In this document: positions 25,724 through 34,677 of the stretch, piece by piece | How positions within the stretch are numbered: the first letter of the stretch is position 1 | Layout of the letters: each line of letters starts with the position of its first letter | Assembly: GCA_964575185.1 (NCBI GenBank) | Contig: CAZNPW010000003.1 | Coordinates: 1 to 64,000 of the forward strand | Reading direction: 5' to 3' | Source of the DNA: CAZNPW01 sp964575185 | GTDB taxonomy: Bacteria > Pseudomonadota > Alphaproteobacteria > Rhodobacterales > Rhodobacteraceae | DNA: 64,000 nt | Program-made: the position numbers and the translations under genes | The notes under the pieces: generated by a model | What the model was told of the DNA's origin: nothing | Databases searched by the model: none | What the model saw: the letters and a program-made list of their open reading frames with translations, nothing else

Positions 25724-26163
25724 CCCCGCACCTCCCGGTTCACGAAACTCACCCCGTCCCACAGGTCCTGCGGCGACATCCGCTGGGCCTTCGGGAACCC
25801 GAGCGCCCAGGCGATGAGCTCGCTGCAGAACCAGCGGTCGCGGCCCAAGGACAGCGTCAGCCAGGGCGAGGCGACGGCGGCGAGCAGGTCGTAGCGCGCG
25901 CCCCCGAACCGCCCGGCGCGCCTCAGCGCATCGGCCGGGGCCCACGGGCCGACGCGGACGATCTCCCAGCGGTCCGGGAACAGCACGATCCGCTTCAGCC
26001 GCACCCCGCCGTCGCGCGGGCTGGCGCTGATGCACAGCGCCCCCTCGGCGGTCGTCATCGCCGGATCGAACATCTCGACGTGGCTGTAGCGCGACTGCGT
26101 CGCGATGCGGATCAGCCGGTCGGTCCAGGTGCCGGGCGCGGTGTAGAACGCGAGTTCGATCAT
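25720..26163 (-). CDS. Permuted NlpC/P60 (YiiX-like) papain-fold protein
   Basis: A 147-residue protein. The order of catalytic elements is His first (QSRYSHVEMF, His28) and Cys later (DRWFCSELIAWALGF, Cys near 113). This is the circularly permuted papain-like arrangement seen in YiiX/YaeF hydrolases. Members act on amide or ester bonds in peptidoglycan or lipids. Its place in the tail operon suggests a virion or lysis-related hydrolase, additional to the NlpC-like protein at 29,784 and the amidase at 46,617. It overlaps both neighbours by 4 bases. Confidence 0.7.
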   Translation of the reverse strand: MIELAFYTAPGTWTDRLIRIATQSRYSHVEMFDPAMTTAEGALCISASPRDGGVRLKRIVLFPDRWEIVRVGPWAPADALRRAGRFGGARYDLLAAVASPWLTLSLGRDRWFCSELIAWALGFPKAQRMSPQDLWDGVSFVNREVRG

Positions 26164-26594
26164 GGCTTCAAACGCCCCATCGCATCCGCCATCCAGGCCA
26201 CCGCCGCGTCGGCCTCCTCGGTCGACGCGGCCGCGTCGACCGCGCGGATCGCGGCCATCCGCGCGCCCTCGATCGCGGCCGCGACCTGCCGCCAGACCGC
26301 GCCCATCCCGAGCCAGAGCTGCGCGAGCTGCCAGTGCGTCTCGGCCGTCAGCCCGACCTCGGCGGTCATCAGCGGGAAGTCGGCCGGGTCGGGCGTCTCC
26401 GCGGCGAGCCAGGCGCGCGCCTCGGCTTCCTTGCCGAGGTAGATCATCTGCTGCCCGGGGATGTCGGTGATGAAGGGTACCCGCGCCAGCCCGGCCAGCC
26501 GGTTGATCTCGGCCCGCGCCGCAGCCTGCGCGGCGGCGAAGCGCGCGGCGGCGCGGGCGGCGAGCGTCGCGGGGTTGCGGCGGACGGTGATCAT
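26160..26594 (-). CDS. Phage tail-region protein, alanine-rich
   Basis: A 144-residue, mostly helical protein (NPATLAARAAARFAAAQAAARAEINRLAGLARVPF, ITDIPGQQMIYLGKEAEARAWLA). The segment PGQQMIYLGKEAEARAWL, with a following helical region, is typical of small proteins encoded next to tail fibres in alphaproteobacterial phages, possibly fibre assembly factors. It overlaps its neighbours by 4 bases on both sides. Function is inferred from position only. Confidence 0.6.
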   Translation of the reverse strand: MITVRRNPATLAARAAARFAAAQAAARAEINRLAGLARVPFITDIPGQQMIYLGKEAEARAWLAAETPDPADFPLMTAEVGLTAETHWQLAQLWLGMGAVWRQVAAAIEGARMAAIRAVDAAASTEEADAAVAWMADAMGRLKP

Positions 26595-26965
26595 CGCGTC
26601 ACCCGCGCGGTCAGCGGCAGGAAGGGCGGGGGTGCCGTGACCGTCACCTCGTAGACGCCCGGGTCGGGCAGCGAAAGGTCCAGCCGCCCGTCGCGGTCGG
26701 GGCCGACCTCTGCCAGCACCTCGCCCGTCTCGGCGTCCTCGACCGTGACCGTCGCGCCGTCGGGCAGGTCGGCGAGCGCCAAGCCCTCGGCCGTCGCGCC
26801 CTGCCGCGCCATCGGCCGCTGCCGCCAGTCGCGGCCGTCGAACCACAGGCCGGGCAGCGCCGCCAGCACCTCGGCCGACACCTCGACCGCGCCCTCGGGG
26901 ACGGCATCGGGGCGCTCGCCCCAGCGGACGGGCAGGCCGTCCTCGATCCAGGCGAACCGGGTCAC
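26591..26965 (-). CDS. Small tail accessory protein
   Basis: A 124-residue protein starting with GTG that overlaps the J-like stop (GTGA). The N-terminus is MTRFAWIEDGLPVRWGERPD. The C-terminal half, ATVTVEDAETGEVLAEVGPD then PGVYEVTVTAPPPFLPL, looks like a small beta-sandwich domain. Its position directly after the central tail-tip protein suggests a fibre base or chaperone. I do not recognise a family. Confidence 0.6.
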   Translation of the reverse strand: MTRFAWIEDGLPVRWGERPDAVPEGAVEVSAEVLAALPGLWFDGRDWRQRPMARQGATAEGLALADLPDGATVTVEDAETGEVLAEVGPDRDGRLDLSLPDPGVYEVTVTAPPPFLPLTARVTR

Positions 26966-29784
26966 ACCGCCACCTCCAGCACCGTCAGGTTGATCTCGCG
27001 GATGACCTGCGTCGCGGCGTACTGGCCGGGCCCGCCGCCGGACGGGTAGCTGACCGAGGACACCAGGCGGAAGGCGAACTCGTCGAACCCGCCCGAGCGG
27101 TCGAAGATGGCCGAATAGGGCGCCCAGGCCGCGACGAGCGTGTTCCAGGTCTCGACCGTCGTCCAGGCCGACCAGGCCCCGCCCAGCCACCGCGACCGGC
27201 GCTGGAACTGCAGCGTGATGACGCCCGCGAAGGGCTGCCGCGCCTCGAAGTAGATCAGCCCGGTGAAGAGCTTGTCGGGTGCCCGCGCGCCGAGCGTCAC
27301 CTCGGCCCGGGTGGCCAGGGCGTCGGCCGTCGCGAAGGGCCCCGGGGCCACGTCGCTGAACTTGTCGCTGACCGCGCCCGCCTGCATCGCGATCCGCGCC
27401 ACGCTCGCCGGGCCGAGCTTGGAGGCGGTCACCTCGCCGTCGATGATCAGGTTGCGGGCGACGCGCCGCGCCAGCCGCGGTCCGCCGAAGCGGGCGTTCT
27501 GCGTGCCCCCGCCCAGCCGGCGGAAGCGGAAGCGGAACAGCTTCTCGTTGGCCGCCGTTTGCACGTTCAGCTCGTGCCGCACGGTCGACAGGCTGTCGGT
27601 CCGCGAGCCGATCGTCAGCGACCGCGTCTGGGTGACGACCCCGGTGGCGTCGACGCTGCCAAACTCGACCAGCGCGACCGCGGTGCCGCCGCCCGCCGCG
27701 CCCGATGCCATCGCGGCCATCGCGCTCGCCTCGTAGGCCGCGCCGGGCTGGCAGCGGAACCACTGGCTTTCCAGCGCGCCGTTCGCAACCTGCGGCAGAA
27801 TGCGGACCAGCCGCATCCCGGCGTCGTCGATGTCGGTGGCGGCGAACTGCGCCGGCGCGGCCAGGTTGCTCGCGGCCCAGAGACCGGCGCGCTGCAGGTC
27901 GTAGTCGGGGAACAGGTTCGACGGGTCGGGCTCGGCCACGCCGGGCGTCGTCACCGGCAGCCATCCCGTCCAGGCCGTCGCCCGGCGCGCCACCAGCACG
28001 GCCCGGACCTCGTAATCGGTCCAGGGCATGATCCCGGCGGCGAGGTGCCGCAGGCCTTCGTCGACCCGCGCGCTGGACCCGCTCAGCGCGACCGTGACCT
28101 GCCCGGCCAGCCGCACCTGCCAGGCGATCCCGTCGACCGCGTCGAGGTCGGCCGCGTCCCAGGTCAGGCGCAGCGCAGGCACGCGGCCGTTGCCGTCGGC
28201 GTCGGCGATCAGCACGCCCTGCGCGGCGAAGCCCGGCACGCCCTGGGCCGGGGCCAGCACCCGCCGCGGCGCGCCGGCGGCCGAGGGCAGCTCGTCGCCC
28301 GGCAGCCAGTCGTAATCGGCCGGATCGGTCTCGCGCAGCGACAGGCCGGGCAGCACGCTCCGCACGGCCTCGCGCACCGACCCGACCTCGAAGCGCTTGG
28401 CGGTGTAGCCGTTCGCGGCCGAGGTCCAGCTGACCGTGTCGAGCGGCTCGAGCACGACCGCCTGCGGCGGCAGCGGCAGGACGTGGCGGCGGAAGCGGCG
28501 CTCGTCGCGCGCCATCGCCAGCATCAGCCGCTGCACCTGGCGGCGGTAGGGCACGGCGTCGAACTGCACCGCCGCGATCAGCCGCCGGCCGCCGTCCTCG
28601 GCCTCCCAGGCGGCGTTGTAGCGCGGCGGGGCCTCGGCGGGCTCCCACAGGCTGCCCGGGTCGGGGAAGGTGCCGGTGACGCCGTTGAAGGTGCGGTCGA
28701 AGGTCGGGTGCGGGTCGAACTCCCGGGGCTGCGAGATCAGCGTGTCGGCGTCGTCGAAGACGTAGACCGGCAGGCCCGGCGGGCCGAGCCGCAGCTTCCA
28801 CGTCCCGCCGAGGTCGGCGATCGCGCCGAGCGCGCCCTTCAGGAGCTCCTCGATCACCGTTGCGGGCTCGTCGCTGGCGCGAACCTCGAAGCCGGTGCGG
28901 AAGCGCGCCTCGGTCCCGCCCGACTGCAGCGCGACCTGCTGGTCAGCGACGTTGGCCTGCGCGATCCAGGTGGCCGCGGGCAGGTCCTCGGCGGTCGCGG
29001 TGCCGCCCCAGACCTGGCCGGGCGCGATCCGGATGCCGCGCAGGATGTTGTAGACCTGCACCGCGGGGTTCGCCGACGGCTCCCAGGTCGTGCGGTCGGC
29101 CCAGCGGTGCGGGCCGCTGCCACCGGCCACGGTGCCGTCCTTGCGGATGTCGTAGAGCGGGATGCCGCCCATCACGAAGCGCAGCTTGGGGAAGGCCGGG
29201 AAGACCTCGCGGTCGTAGCGGAAGGTCACGATGGCGTAGCAGATGCCGGCCCCGATCATGTCGGCGAGCCAGGGCCGCTCGGGGTAGCTGCCGTACTTGG
29301 CCAGCAGCATCGGGTCGGCGGCGGTCTGCGTGCCGTCGTAGTACCGCACCCACATCCGCCCGTCGAAGCGACCACCGACGACCCGGCCATAATCCGGGTC
29401 GACCGCGGCGGTGATCGTGACCGGCTCGCCGTCGCAGATCAGCCCGTCGAGCGTCATGCCGGGCACGTCCGACAGCTCGATGACGTAGGTCAGCCAGGCG
29501 TTCGGCGTCTTCCCCGCCTTGCCGTGGCTCATCGCCGGGCAGACCGCGACGCCGTCGGTCGCGTACTGGCCCAGCACGAAGCTCGCGGCCTGCGTCCCGC
29601 CGGTCAGCGTCGCGCTGGTGCGGATGCCCGGGGCCTTCGGCTTTGGCGCAAGCGCCCGCTGCAGCGCGCTCAGCGCGACCGACGCGAGCAGCCGGCCGAA
29701 GAAGTTCTGCGTCAGGAACGCGCCCACGGCGGTCGCCTGGAACGCGGTGCCGATCGCGGCGATGGCGGCTCCGATCTGCGGCAT
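26962..29784 (-). CDS. Central tail-tip protein, J-like host-specificity protein
   Basis: A 940-residue protein at the end of the tail-tip module. It begins with a short helical segment (MPQIGAAIAAIGTAFQATAVGAFLTQ). The phage-tail region around residues 100-360 includes FPKLRFVMGGIPLYDIRKDG and NPAVQVYNILRGIRIAPGQVWG. The latter resembles the 'NP..vl.dlLt...G' region of tip attachment proteins. Fibronectin-like segments follow near 500-600 (GIAWQVRLAGQVTVALSGSSARVDEGL), and a beta-rich C-terminus probably contacts the host. It follows the NlpC-like gene, as in siphophages and gene transfer agents. It overlaps both neighbours by 1-4 bases. Confidence 0.82.
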   Translation of the reverse strand: MPQIGAAIAAIGTAFQATAVGAFLTQNFFGRLLASVALSALQRALAPKPKAPGIRTSATLTGGTQAASFVLGQYATDGVAVCPAMSHGKAGKTPNAWLTYVIELSDVPGMTLDGLICDGEPVTITAAVDPDYGRVVGGRFDGRMWVRYYDGTQTAADPMLLAKYGSYPERPWLADMIGAGICYAIVTFRYDREVFPAFPKLRFVMGGIPLYDIRKDGTVAGGSGPHRWADRTTWEPSANPAVQVYNILRGIRIAPGQVWGGTATAEDLPAATWIAQANVADQQVALQSGGTEARFRTGFEVRASDEPATVIEELLKGALGAIADLGGTWKLRLGPPGLPVYVFDDADTLISQPREFDPHPTFDRTFNGVTGTFPDPGSLWEPAEAPPRYNAAWEAEDGGRRLIAAVQFDAVPYRRQVQRLMLAMARDERRFRRHVLPLPPQAVVLEPLDTVSWTSAANGYTAKRFEVGSVREAVRSVLPGLSLRETDPADYDWLPGDELPSAAGAPRRVLAPAQGVPGFAAQGVLIADADGNGRVPALRLTWDAADLDAVDGIAWQVRLAGQVTVALSGSSARVDEGLRHLAAGIMPWTDYEVRAVLVARRATAWTGWLPVTTPGVAEPDPSNLFPDYDLQRAGLWAASNLAAPAQFAATDIDDAGMRLVRILPQVANGALESQWFRCQPGAAYEASAMAAMASGAAGGGTAVALVEFGSVDATGVVTQTRSLTIGSRTDSLSTVRHELNVQTAANEKLFRFRFRRLGGGTQNARFGGPRLARRVARNLIIDGEVTASKLGPASVARIAMQAGAVSDKFSDVAPGPFATADALATRAEVTLGARAPDKLFTGLIYFEARQPFAGVITLQFQRRSRWLGGAWSAWTTVETWNTLVAAWAPYSAIFDRSGGFDEFAFRLVSSVSYPSGGGPGQYAATQVIREINLTVLEVAV

Positions 29785-30212
29785 CAGGGCACCGTCCAGG
29801 CGCGGGCCGCGCGCGATAGCGGCACGAGGCCCAGCCCGTCCGGCCCGCGGACGTAGACCAGCTCGCCCTGCACCACGCCCAGGGCATGGCCGGCCTCCGC
29901 GGGCACCAGCGCGATGTCCCCGGGCCGCGCGTCTTGCGGCGCGACCGGCGCGAACAGCCCCGTGACCGCAGCCTCGGGCGAGGCGATCCCGGCCCGGCGC
30001 AGCGCCCGCCGCCCGGCGGCGAGCGTGGCGTAGCGGCCCCGGAACGCCGCCGCCGGGTCGGTGCCCGTCATCGCCGCCACCGCGCCGGCCGCGAACAGCG
30101 CGCAGTCCATCCGGCCGGGCGCAAACGGAACCCGCGCGCCGGTGGCGATGAAGGCGTCGAGCCTGACCTCCCAATCCGGCAGACGAACAGGCAGGCGCGC
30201 GGGTGCCGTCAT
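29784..30212 (-). CDS. NlpC/P60-like tail-tip peptidase (DUF6950-type)
   Basis: A 142-residue protein. The Cys in APGRMDCALFAAGAVAAMTG (near residue 36) and the His in PAEAGHALGVVQGELVYV (near 112) match the papain-like NlpC/P60 arrangement used by tail-tip cell-wall peptidases. DIALVPAEAGHALGVV is the typical strand before the His. It lies between the hub protein and the J-like protein, the usual place for this enzyme in lambda-type tails. It probably opens peptidoglycan during DNA injection. Confidence 0.75.
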   Translation of the reverse strand: MTAPARLPVRLPDWEVRLDAFIATGARVPFAPGRMDCALFAAGAVAAMTGTDPAAAFRGRYATLAAGRRALRRAGIASPEAAVTGLFAPVAPQDARPGDIALVPAEAGHALGVVQGELVYVRGPDGLGLVPLSRAARAWTVP

Positions 30213-30880
30213 GATCCGCGTTCCTCGCCCCAGCTGCCGCCCGCCCGCGGGGCCGCGGGAGCGCCGTCGCCCATCTTGCCCGAGGCCTCGCCCCAGACCG
30301 TCTCGACCTGGCCCGACACCGAGTTGTAGCGCCGGAAGCCGTCGCCCGGCGACCGCGCCCGCAGCGCGGCGTCGGACTTCAGCAGCGGCAGGTTGCGCGT
30401 CAGCTCGCGCGCGGCCGAGGCCATCTTGATCGTCAGCGTGGGGATGCCGTTCTTCGCCGCGGTGCGGATCGGCTGCTCCTCGATCCAGCCCTTGAACAGC
30501 CGGTGCGGCGGTGCCACCAGCGCGCCGGTCAGCGGCGACAGGAAGGCGCGGTGGATCTCGACCGGGGCCAGCCGCGCGTCGGTGCCGCGGATCAGCTGGT
30601 CGACCTCGGGCGTCAGCACCGACAGCCGCGCCGACTGCATCTGCACCGACAGGCCCGTCGCGTAGACCAGGTCGTCGACCGCGATGACGTTGCCCGCGCC
30701 GAAGTAGGTGCGCACTTGGCCCTCGACCGTGAAGCTCGCGTGATCCTCGCCGGTCCACAGGCCCATCGCCTCGATCGCCCCGGTCGTGCGGTTCTTCGCC
30801 CTGATCCAGATCAGCGCATGCGCCTCGCGGCCGTCGGCCGCGGCGAGGTAGGCGAGCTCGGGTGCGGTGAAGCTGCGCAT
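30209..30880 (-). CDS. Phage tail hub protein, DUF2163-like
   Basis: A 223-residue protein. The N-terminus reads RSFTAPELAYLAAADGREAHALIWIRAKNRTTG. The middle reads QVRTYFGAGNVIAVDDLVYATGLSVQMQSARLSVLTPEVDQLIRG and the later part IRTAAKNGIPTLTIKMASAARELTR. This resembles the DUF2163/hub proteins of Rhodobacteraceae phages and gene transfer agents, which sit below the distal tail protein. The C-terminus has GDGFRRYNSVSGQVETVWG. The assignment rests on gene order and pattern. Confidence 0.65.
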   Translation of the reverse strand: MRSFTAPELAYLAAADGREAHALIWIRAKNRTTGAIEAMGLWTGEDHASFTVEGQVRTYFGAGNVIAVDDLVYATGLSVQMQSARLSVLTPEVDQLIRGTDARLAPVEIHRAFLSPLTGALVAPPHRLFKGWIEEQPIRTAAKNGIPTLTIKMASAARELTRNLPLLKSDAALRARSPGDGFRRYNSVSGQVETVWGEASGKMGDGAPAAPRAGGSWGEERGS

Positions 30881-31542
30881 CAGGCCCTCAAGGTCTGGCG
30901 GAAGCGGAAGCCCGCGCCCTCGGCCAGGCCGCGGCGGAAGCTGCCCTTGTCGACCGAGCCGGGCACGATGACGGCGTTGCACCAGGGCCGCCGCAGCTCC
31001 ACCGTTGTGCCCGCGGTCAGGCCGGGACGGCGCGCGGGGATGATCTCGAAGGGCCCGGTGATCCCGCCCGCGCTGGCCGTCACGGGCTCGACCACGCGGT
31101 GCAGCGCCTGCCGCACCGGGTTCGTGGCATAGCCGAAGGCTAGGTAGTCGCCGCGCCGCAGCTGGTAGTTCGCGGGCAGCCCGGTCAGCGCGATCTCGCG
31201 CGCGTCGGTCGGCAGCCCGCCGGTAACGACCGTCGCCCCGGCGACCAGCGTGCCCTGCGGGTCGAAGGCCGGGTTCGGGCGGCGCGTGTCATAGCAATGG
31301 AACGTCCGCCCGGCCTGCCGCAGAAGGTCGAGCATCGGCTCGACCTGCGCCCACTCGGCCGGTGTCATTCCGCCCAACCGGAACTCGCCCTCCCACAGCC
31401 GGGTGCCGAGGTTCGCCATCAGGACCTCGCCGCCCTCGGTCTCTTCGACCTGGACGGCCTCGCCCAGCGTGAACACGACCTCCGACACCTTCAGGATGTC
31501 GGCGAAGAAGGCCCGGAACAGCGGGAAGGTGACGGTGCTCAT
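30880..31542 (-). CDS. Distal tail protein-like (DUF2460-type)
   Basis: A 220-residue protein directly after the tape measure gene, overlapping its stop (ATGA). It has VTFPLFRAFFADILKVSEVVFTLGEAVQVEETEGGEVLMANLGTRLWEGEFRLGG, and a C-terminal strand region with LRRPWCNAVIVPGSVDKGSFRRGLAEGAGFRFRQTL. The position and the beta-rich character fit the distal tail protein that connects tube and hub. No single decisive motif is present. Confidence 0.6.
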   Translation of the reverse strand: MSTVTFPLFRAFFADILKVSEVVFTLGEAVQVEETEGGEVLMANLGTRLWEGEFRLGGMTPAEWAQVEPMLDLLRQAGRTFHCYDTRRPNPAFDPQGTLVAGATVVTGGLPTDAREIALTGLPANYQLRRGDYLAFGYATNPVRQALHRVVEPVTASAGGITGPFEIIPARRPGLTAGTTVELRRPWCNAVIVPGSVDKGSFRRGLAEGAGFRFRQTLRA

Positions 31543-34310
31543 CCGCGCCGCCTCGCGTCGTTCGACACCCGGTTCACGCTCGCGGGCAGGACCGCGGCGT
31601 CGTAATCGCCCAGCGCGCGCTCGACGATCTGCACGCTCTGGTTCCCGGCCTCGCGCAGGAGCTGCGCCCGAAGGCCGGGGCCGAGCTCGACCCGCACGAC
31701 CGTCATGCTGCCGCCCGCCGCCGGCACGGCAGCGCCGCCGTCGCGGCCGACGATCCCGCCCGCGGCGAAGGCCGCGACGGGCAGGCCTGCGTTGATCGCG
31801 TGCAGAAGGCCCCGGTGCTTGCGCGCGGCCTCGGCGTTGATGACGTGTTCGCCGTCCGACAAGAGCGCCGGGATGCTGTCCGAGGTGCCGGTGCCCGGGC
31901 CGCGGACCTGGCCGGTCCGTTCGAAGACGGCGGTGCCCTGCGCGGCGGCCATCGCGGCCTTGACCGCCCGCGCTTCGGGCGCGGCGGCGGTGAGGCTCCG
32001 CCCGACCGCGCCGCCCGCGGCCAGGCCCTTCGCCAGCACCTTGCCCGCGCCACTCTTGCCGCCGCCGAAGTCGAAGAGCCCGCCGCGGATCCCGAGGATG
32101 CCCGCGAGCGGCCCCTCGCCCAGGATCAGCGCCTGCTGCGCCGCCTGGATCAGCGTGTCGAGCATCGACCGCAGCACGTCCGACGCGGTGGTACCCTTCT
32201 GCCGGATCATGTCGAGCCAGTTCATCGTCGACTGGTTCAGCCAGTCGGTCATCTCCTTGTTCGCGGCGAGCTGGCGCTCCTCCGCGATCCGTGCGGCGAT
32301 CAGCGCCTCGACCTGCGCGCGCTCGGCGTCGCTGGCGGTGGCGAGCGTCTCGCGCTGGCGGATCAGCTCCTGCCGGACCGGGTCGGTTTCGCGCAGAAGC
32401 GCGAGCTCGCGCTGCTGCTCGGCGATCAGCCGGGCGATGGCGTCCGCCTCGGCATCCGCCGCCCCGCCGCCCCCGCCCCCGCCGCCCCCGCCCCCGCCGC
32501 CCGCGCCGCCGGTATCGGGCCGACCGTACTCCGACGCCCGGCGGCGCGCGAGCATCAGCGCCTGGTCGGCGCGGAACTGGCCCACGCCGGTGACCGCATC
32601 GCGCTGCGCCCCGCGCTCGTCGTCGCCGAGCCGCGCGGTGGCCATCCGGCCCAGCGCATTCAGCGTCTGCTGCGCGCCGACCGCATCCCACAGCCGCGCG
32701 ACCAGCCCGCCGGCAGCCCCGGCGGCGGCGGCGATCCCGCTGGCGATATCCACCGATGCGACGCCGTTCGCCGCGTCCCAGGCGGCCATGTACTCGGCCT
32801 TCATCTCGGCCGTGGCATCGCGCGAGGCGTTGGCGGCCGCGACGATCTCGCGCTCGGCGGCCAGCCGCGCCTGCGCCACGATCGCGCTATCGGCCCCGTA
32901 GATGTTGATCAGCTGCCGGATGCGCGCCTGCGCGTTCAGGGCGTCGATCTCGGCCTGCATCGCGGCCTCGGACGACGCGCCGGCACGGCGGCTTTCGCCG
33001 TAGACCTGCATCGCGCTGGCAGCGGCGGACAGCGCGGGCGCGAGCCGGTTTGCCGCGTCCCACTCCGCCATCGTCGCATCGCGCTGATCCTGACTTGTCG
33101 TCAGCCTCGCGACTTGCTGCGCATAGGCCTCGCGCTCGATGGCCAGCCGCGCCTCGGCCACGACCCGGCTGTCGGCACCATGCTGCAGGATCAGCGCCCG
33201 CAGCTGCGCCTCCTGCTGAAGCTCGGCCCGCATGGCGGCGAGTGCCGCCGCATCCTCGGCCGAGGCTTGCCGCCGCCGGGCGTAGATCGCGGCGGTGCGG
33301 TCGGCGGTCTGCTGCACGACGACGCCCAGCAGCTCGGACTGCACGATGATCTGCTGCAGCTGGCCGTAGAACGCCCGCTGCTCGGCATTCATGCTCTGCA
33401 GCCCGCCGGTGATCCTCTCGAACTGCCCGCTCAGGTCCAGCGCCGCGCGGTACCGCTCTGCGGGGTCGACCGTGCGTTCCAGCGTGTCCAGGTTGGCGCG
33501 CCAAGCAGCCTGGGCCGCGCGCGCCTCCTGAAGCGTGCCCTCGAAGACCAGCCCCGGCAGCGCCCCGCGCTGTTGCGACATCTCGTTCAGCGAAGCCCCG
33601 ATGCCCTGCAGCACCTCGTTGACGCGCAGCCGCTCGATCCCGGCCAGCGTCTGCAGCGCCTCGCGCAGCGCCGGGTTCGCGTCGCCGAACTTTTCGGCCA
33701 TGTCCGCCGCGGCAAGGTTGGCGTCCGCCTGCGCCGCGCGGAAGTCGCGCACCGCGGCCTCGAGGTCGGCGAACTGCTCCTCGAGCGTGGCCCCGGCGCT
33801 GGCGCTGCTCATCAGCCACTGCACCGCCGTGGCACCGAAGGCGATCACGCCGATCGTGACCAGGTTCACCGGGCTGATCAGCGACAGGAAGCCCTGCTTC
33901 AAGAGCTGCACCGCGCCCGCCGCGCCCTGGCCCGCGAAGACCTGGCTGATCTGCGTACCCTGCTGCAGGGCGAGCTGCAGCGGGTTCTGCCCGGCGGCGA
34001 GCATCACGCCCAAGTCGTTGAAGTTCGCGGCGAGGTTGCCGACGCTTCCGGCGGCAACGGTGTTGGCACTCGCCGCCGCCCGCGTCGCCGCCGCCTGCGC
34101 ACCCTGCGCGGACGTCATGCTGCGAAGCCCGGCCTCGACCTGGGCGAGGTTGGCGTCATAGCCCGCCATTGCCGTGCCCGCCCGTGCCGCCTCCCGCCCC
34201 GCCTCGGTCGTCGCCGTCGCCAGGCCCTGCGTCTCGGCCGCGGCCGCGCGGATGTCCGACCGGGCTTTCGCCCCGTCGAAGGTCATCCGTGCGGCCAGCG
34301 TCAGCGACAT
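31539..34310 (-). CDS. Tail tape measure protein
   Basis: A 923-residue protein whose length sets the tail length. It starts with the usual TMP motif (MTFDGAKARSDIRAAAAETQGLATATTEAGREAARA). It has a hydrophobic stretch at about 150-175 (SPVNLVTIGVIAFGATAVQWL) and long coiled-coil helices up to residue 590. A run of about 14 glycines lies near residue 605, before EADAIARLIAEQQRELALLRE. The C-terminus has GPGTGTSDSIPALLSDGEHVINAEAARKHRGLL, a common TMP ending. It is 2 bases after the chaperone extension. Confidence 0.9.
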   Translation of the reverse strand: MSLTLAARMTFDGAKARSDIRAAAAETQGLATATTEAGREAARAGTAMAGYDANLAQVEAGLRSMTSAQGAQAAATRAAASANTVAAGSVGNLAANFNDLGVMLAAGQNPLQLALQQGTQISQVFAGQGAAGAVQLLKQGFLSLISPVNLVTIGVIAFGATAVQWLMSSASAGATLEEQFADLEAAVRDFRAAQADANLAAADMAEKFGDANPALREALQTLAGIERLRVNEVLQGIGASLNEMSQQRGALPGLVFEGTLQEARAAQAAWRANLDTLERTVDPAERYRAALDLSGQFERITGGLQSMNAEQRAFYGQLQQIIVQSELLGVVVQQTADRTAAIYARRRQASAEDAAALAAMRAELQQEAQLRALILQHGADSRVVAEARLAIEREAYAQQVARLTTSQDQRDATMAEWDAANRLAPALSAAASAMQVYGESRRAGASSEAAMQAEIDALNAQARIRQLINIYGADSAIVAQARLAAEREIVAAANASRDATAEMKAEYMAAWDAANGVASVDIASGIAAAAGAAGGLVARLWDAVGAQQTLNALGRMATARLGDDERGAQRDAVTGVGQFRADQALMLARRRASEYGRPDTGGAGGGGGGGGGGGGGAADAEADAIARLIAEQQRELALLRETDPVRQELIRQRETLATASDAERAQVEALIAARIAEERQLAANKEMTDWLNQSTMNWLDMIRQKGTTASDVLRSMLDTLIQAAQQALILGEGPLAGILGIRGGLFDFGGGKSGAGKVLAKGLAAGGAVGRSLTAAAPEARAVKAAMAAAQGTAVFERTGQVRGPGTGTSDSIPALLSDGEHVINAEAARKHRGLLHAINAGLPVAAFAAGGIVGRDGGAAVPAAGGSMTVVRVELGPGLRAQLLREAGNQSVQIVERALGDYDAAVLPASVNRVSNDARRRG

Positions 34311-34311
34311 C

Positions 34312-34677
34312 TCACACCCCGTTCAAGGCGCGGATCGCGCCCGCCTCGATCAGCTGCAGGTCGCCCCACAGCGCCTTCGTCACCGCGATCTCCGAGGCCT
34401 CGAGCGCCGCCCGGACCCCGGCGTAATCGAGCCCCACGGTCCACAGCCGCCCGTCGGGCAGCGCCACCCGCCGCCACTGCGTCGCGCAGGCGAGGAAGGC
34501 CTCGACCGCCGGGAGGTTGTCGGGCCAGAGGCCGTCCTCCTCCTCCTCGGGCGGGGCGAGCATCGCCGGGTCGATCCCCCAGTGCGCCGCGTCCTCGGCC
34601 AGGCTGTCCGCGACCTGCCCGGGCCGCCCGAACAGCGCGCCCGTCGCCCAGGCGCGCCCGGCCCAGATCAGTTTCCC
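34312..34677 (-). CDS. Tail assembly chaperone C-terminal extension (GT), made by -1 frameshift
   Basis: A frame with no usable ATG near its 5' end that reads KLIWAGRAWATGALFGRPGQVADSLAEDAAHWG, then EEEEDGLWPDNLPAVEAFLACATQWRR and ends LIEAGAIRALNGV. It is DUF1799-like. It begins exactly in the -1 frame at the slippery heptamer GGGAAAC that precedes the stop of the G-like gene. This is the lambda G/GT organisation, so the product is a G-GT fusion of about 228 residues. An internal ATG (34,563) would give an 83-residue protein but would drop the conserved-looking N-part. Confidence 0.75.
   Translation of the reverse strand, partial: GKLIWAGRAWATGALFGRPGQVADSLAEDAAHWGIDPAMLAPPEEEEDGLWPDNLPAVEAFLACATQWRRVALPDGRLWTVGLDYAGVRAALEASEIAVTKALWGDLQLIEAGAIRALNGV

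Noticed and set aside
32460..32512. GC-rich simple repeat as a mobile or regulatory element
   Set aside because: It encodes the poly-glycine linker of the tape measure protein.
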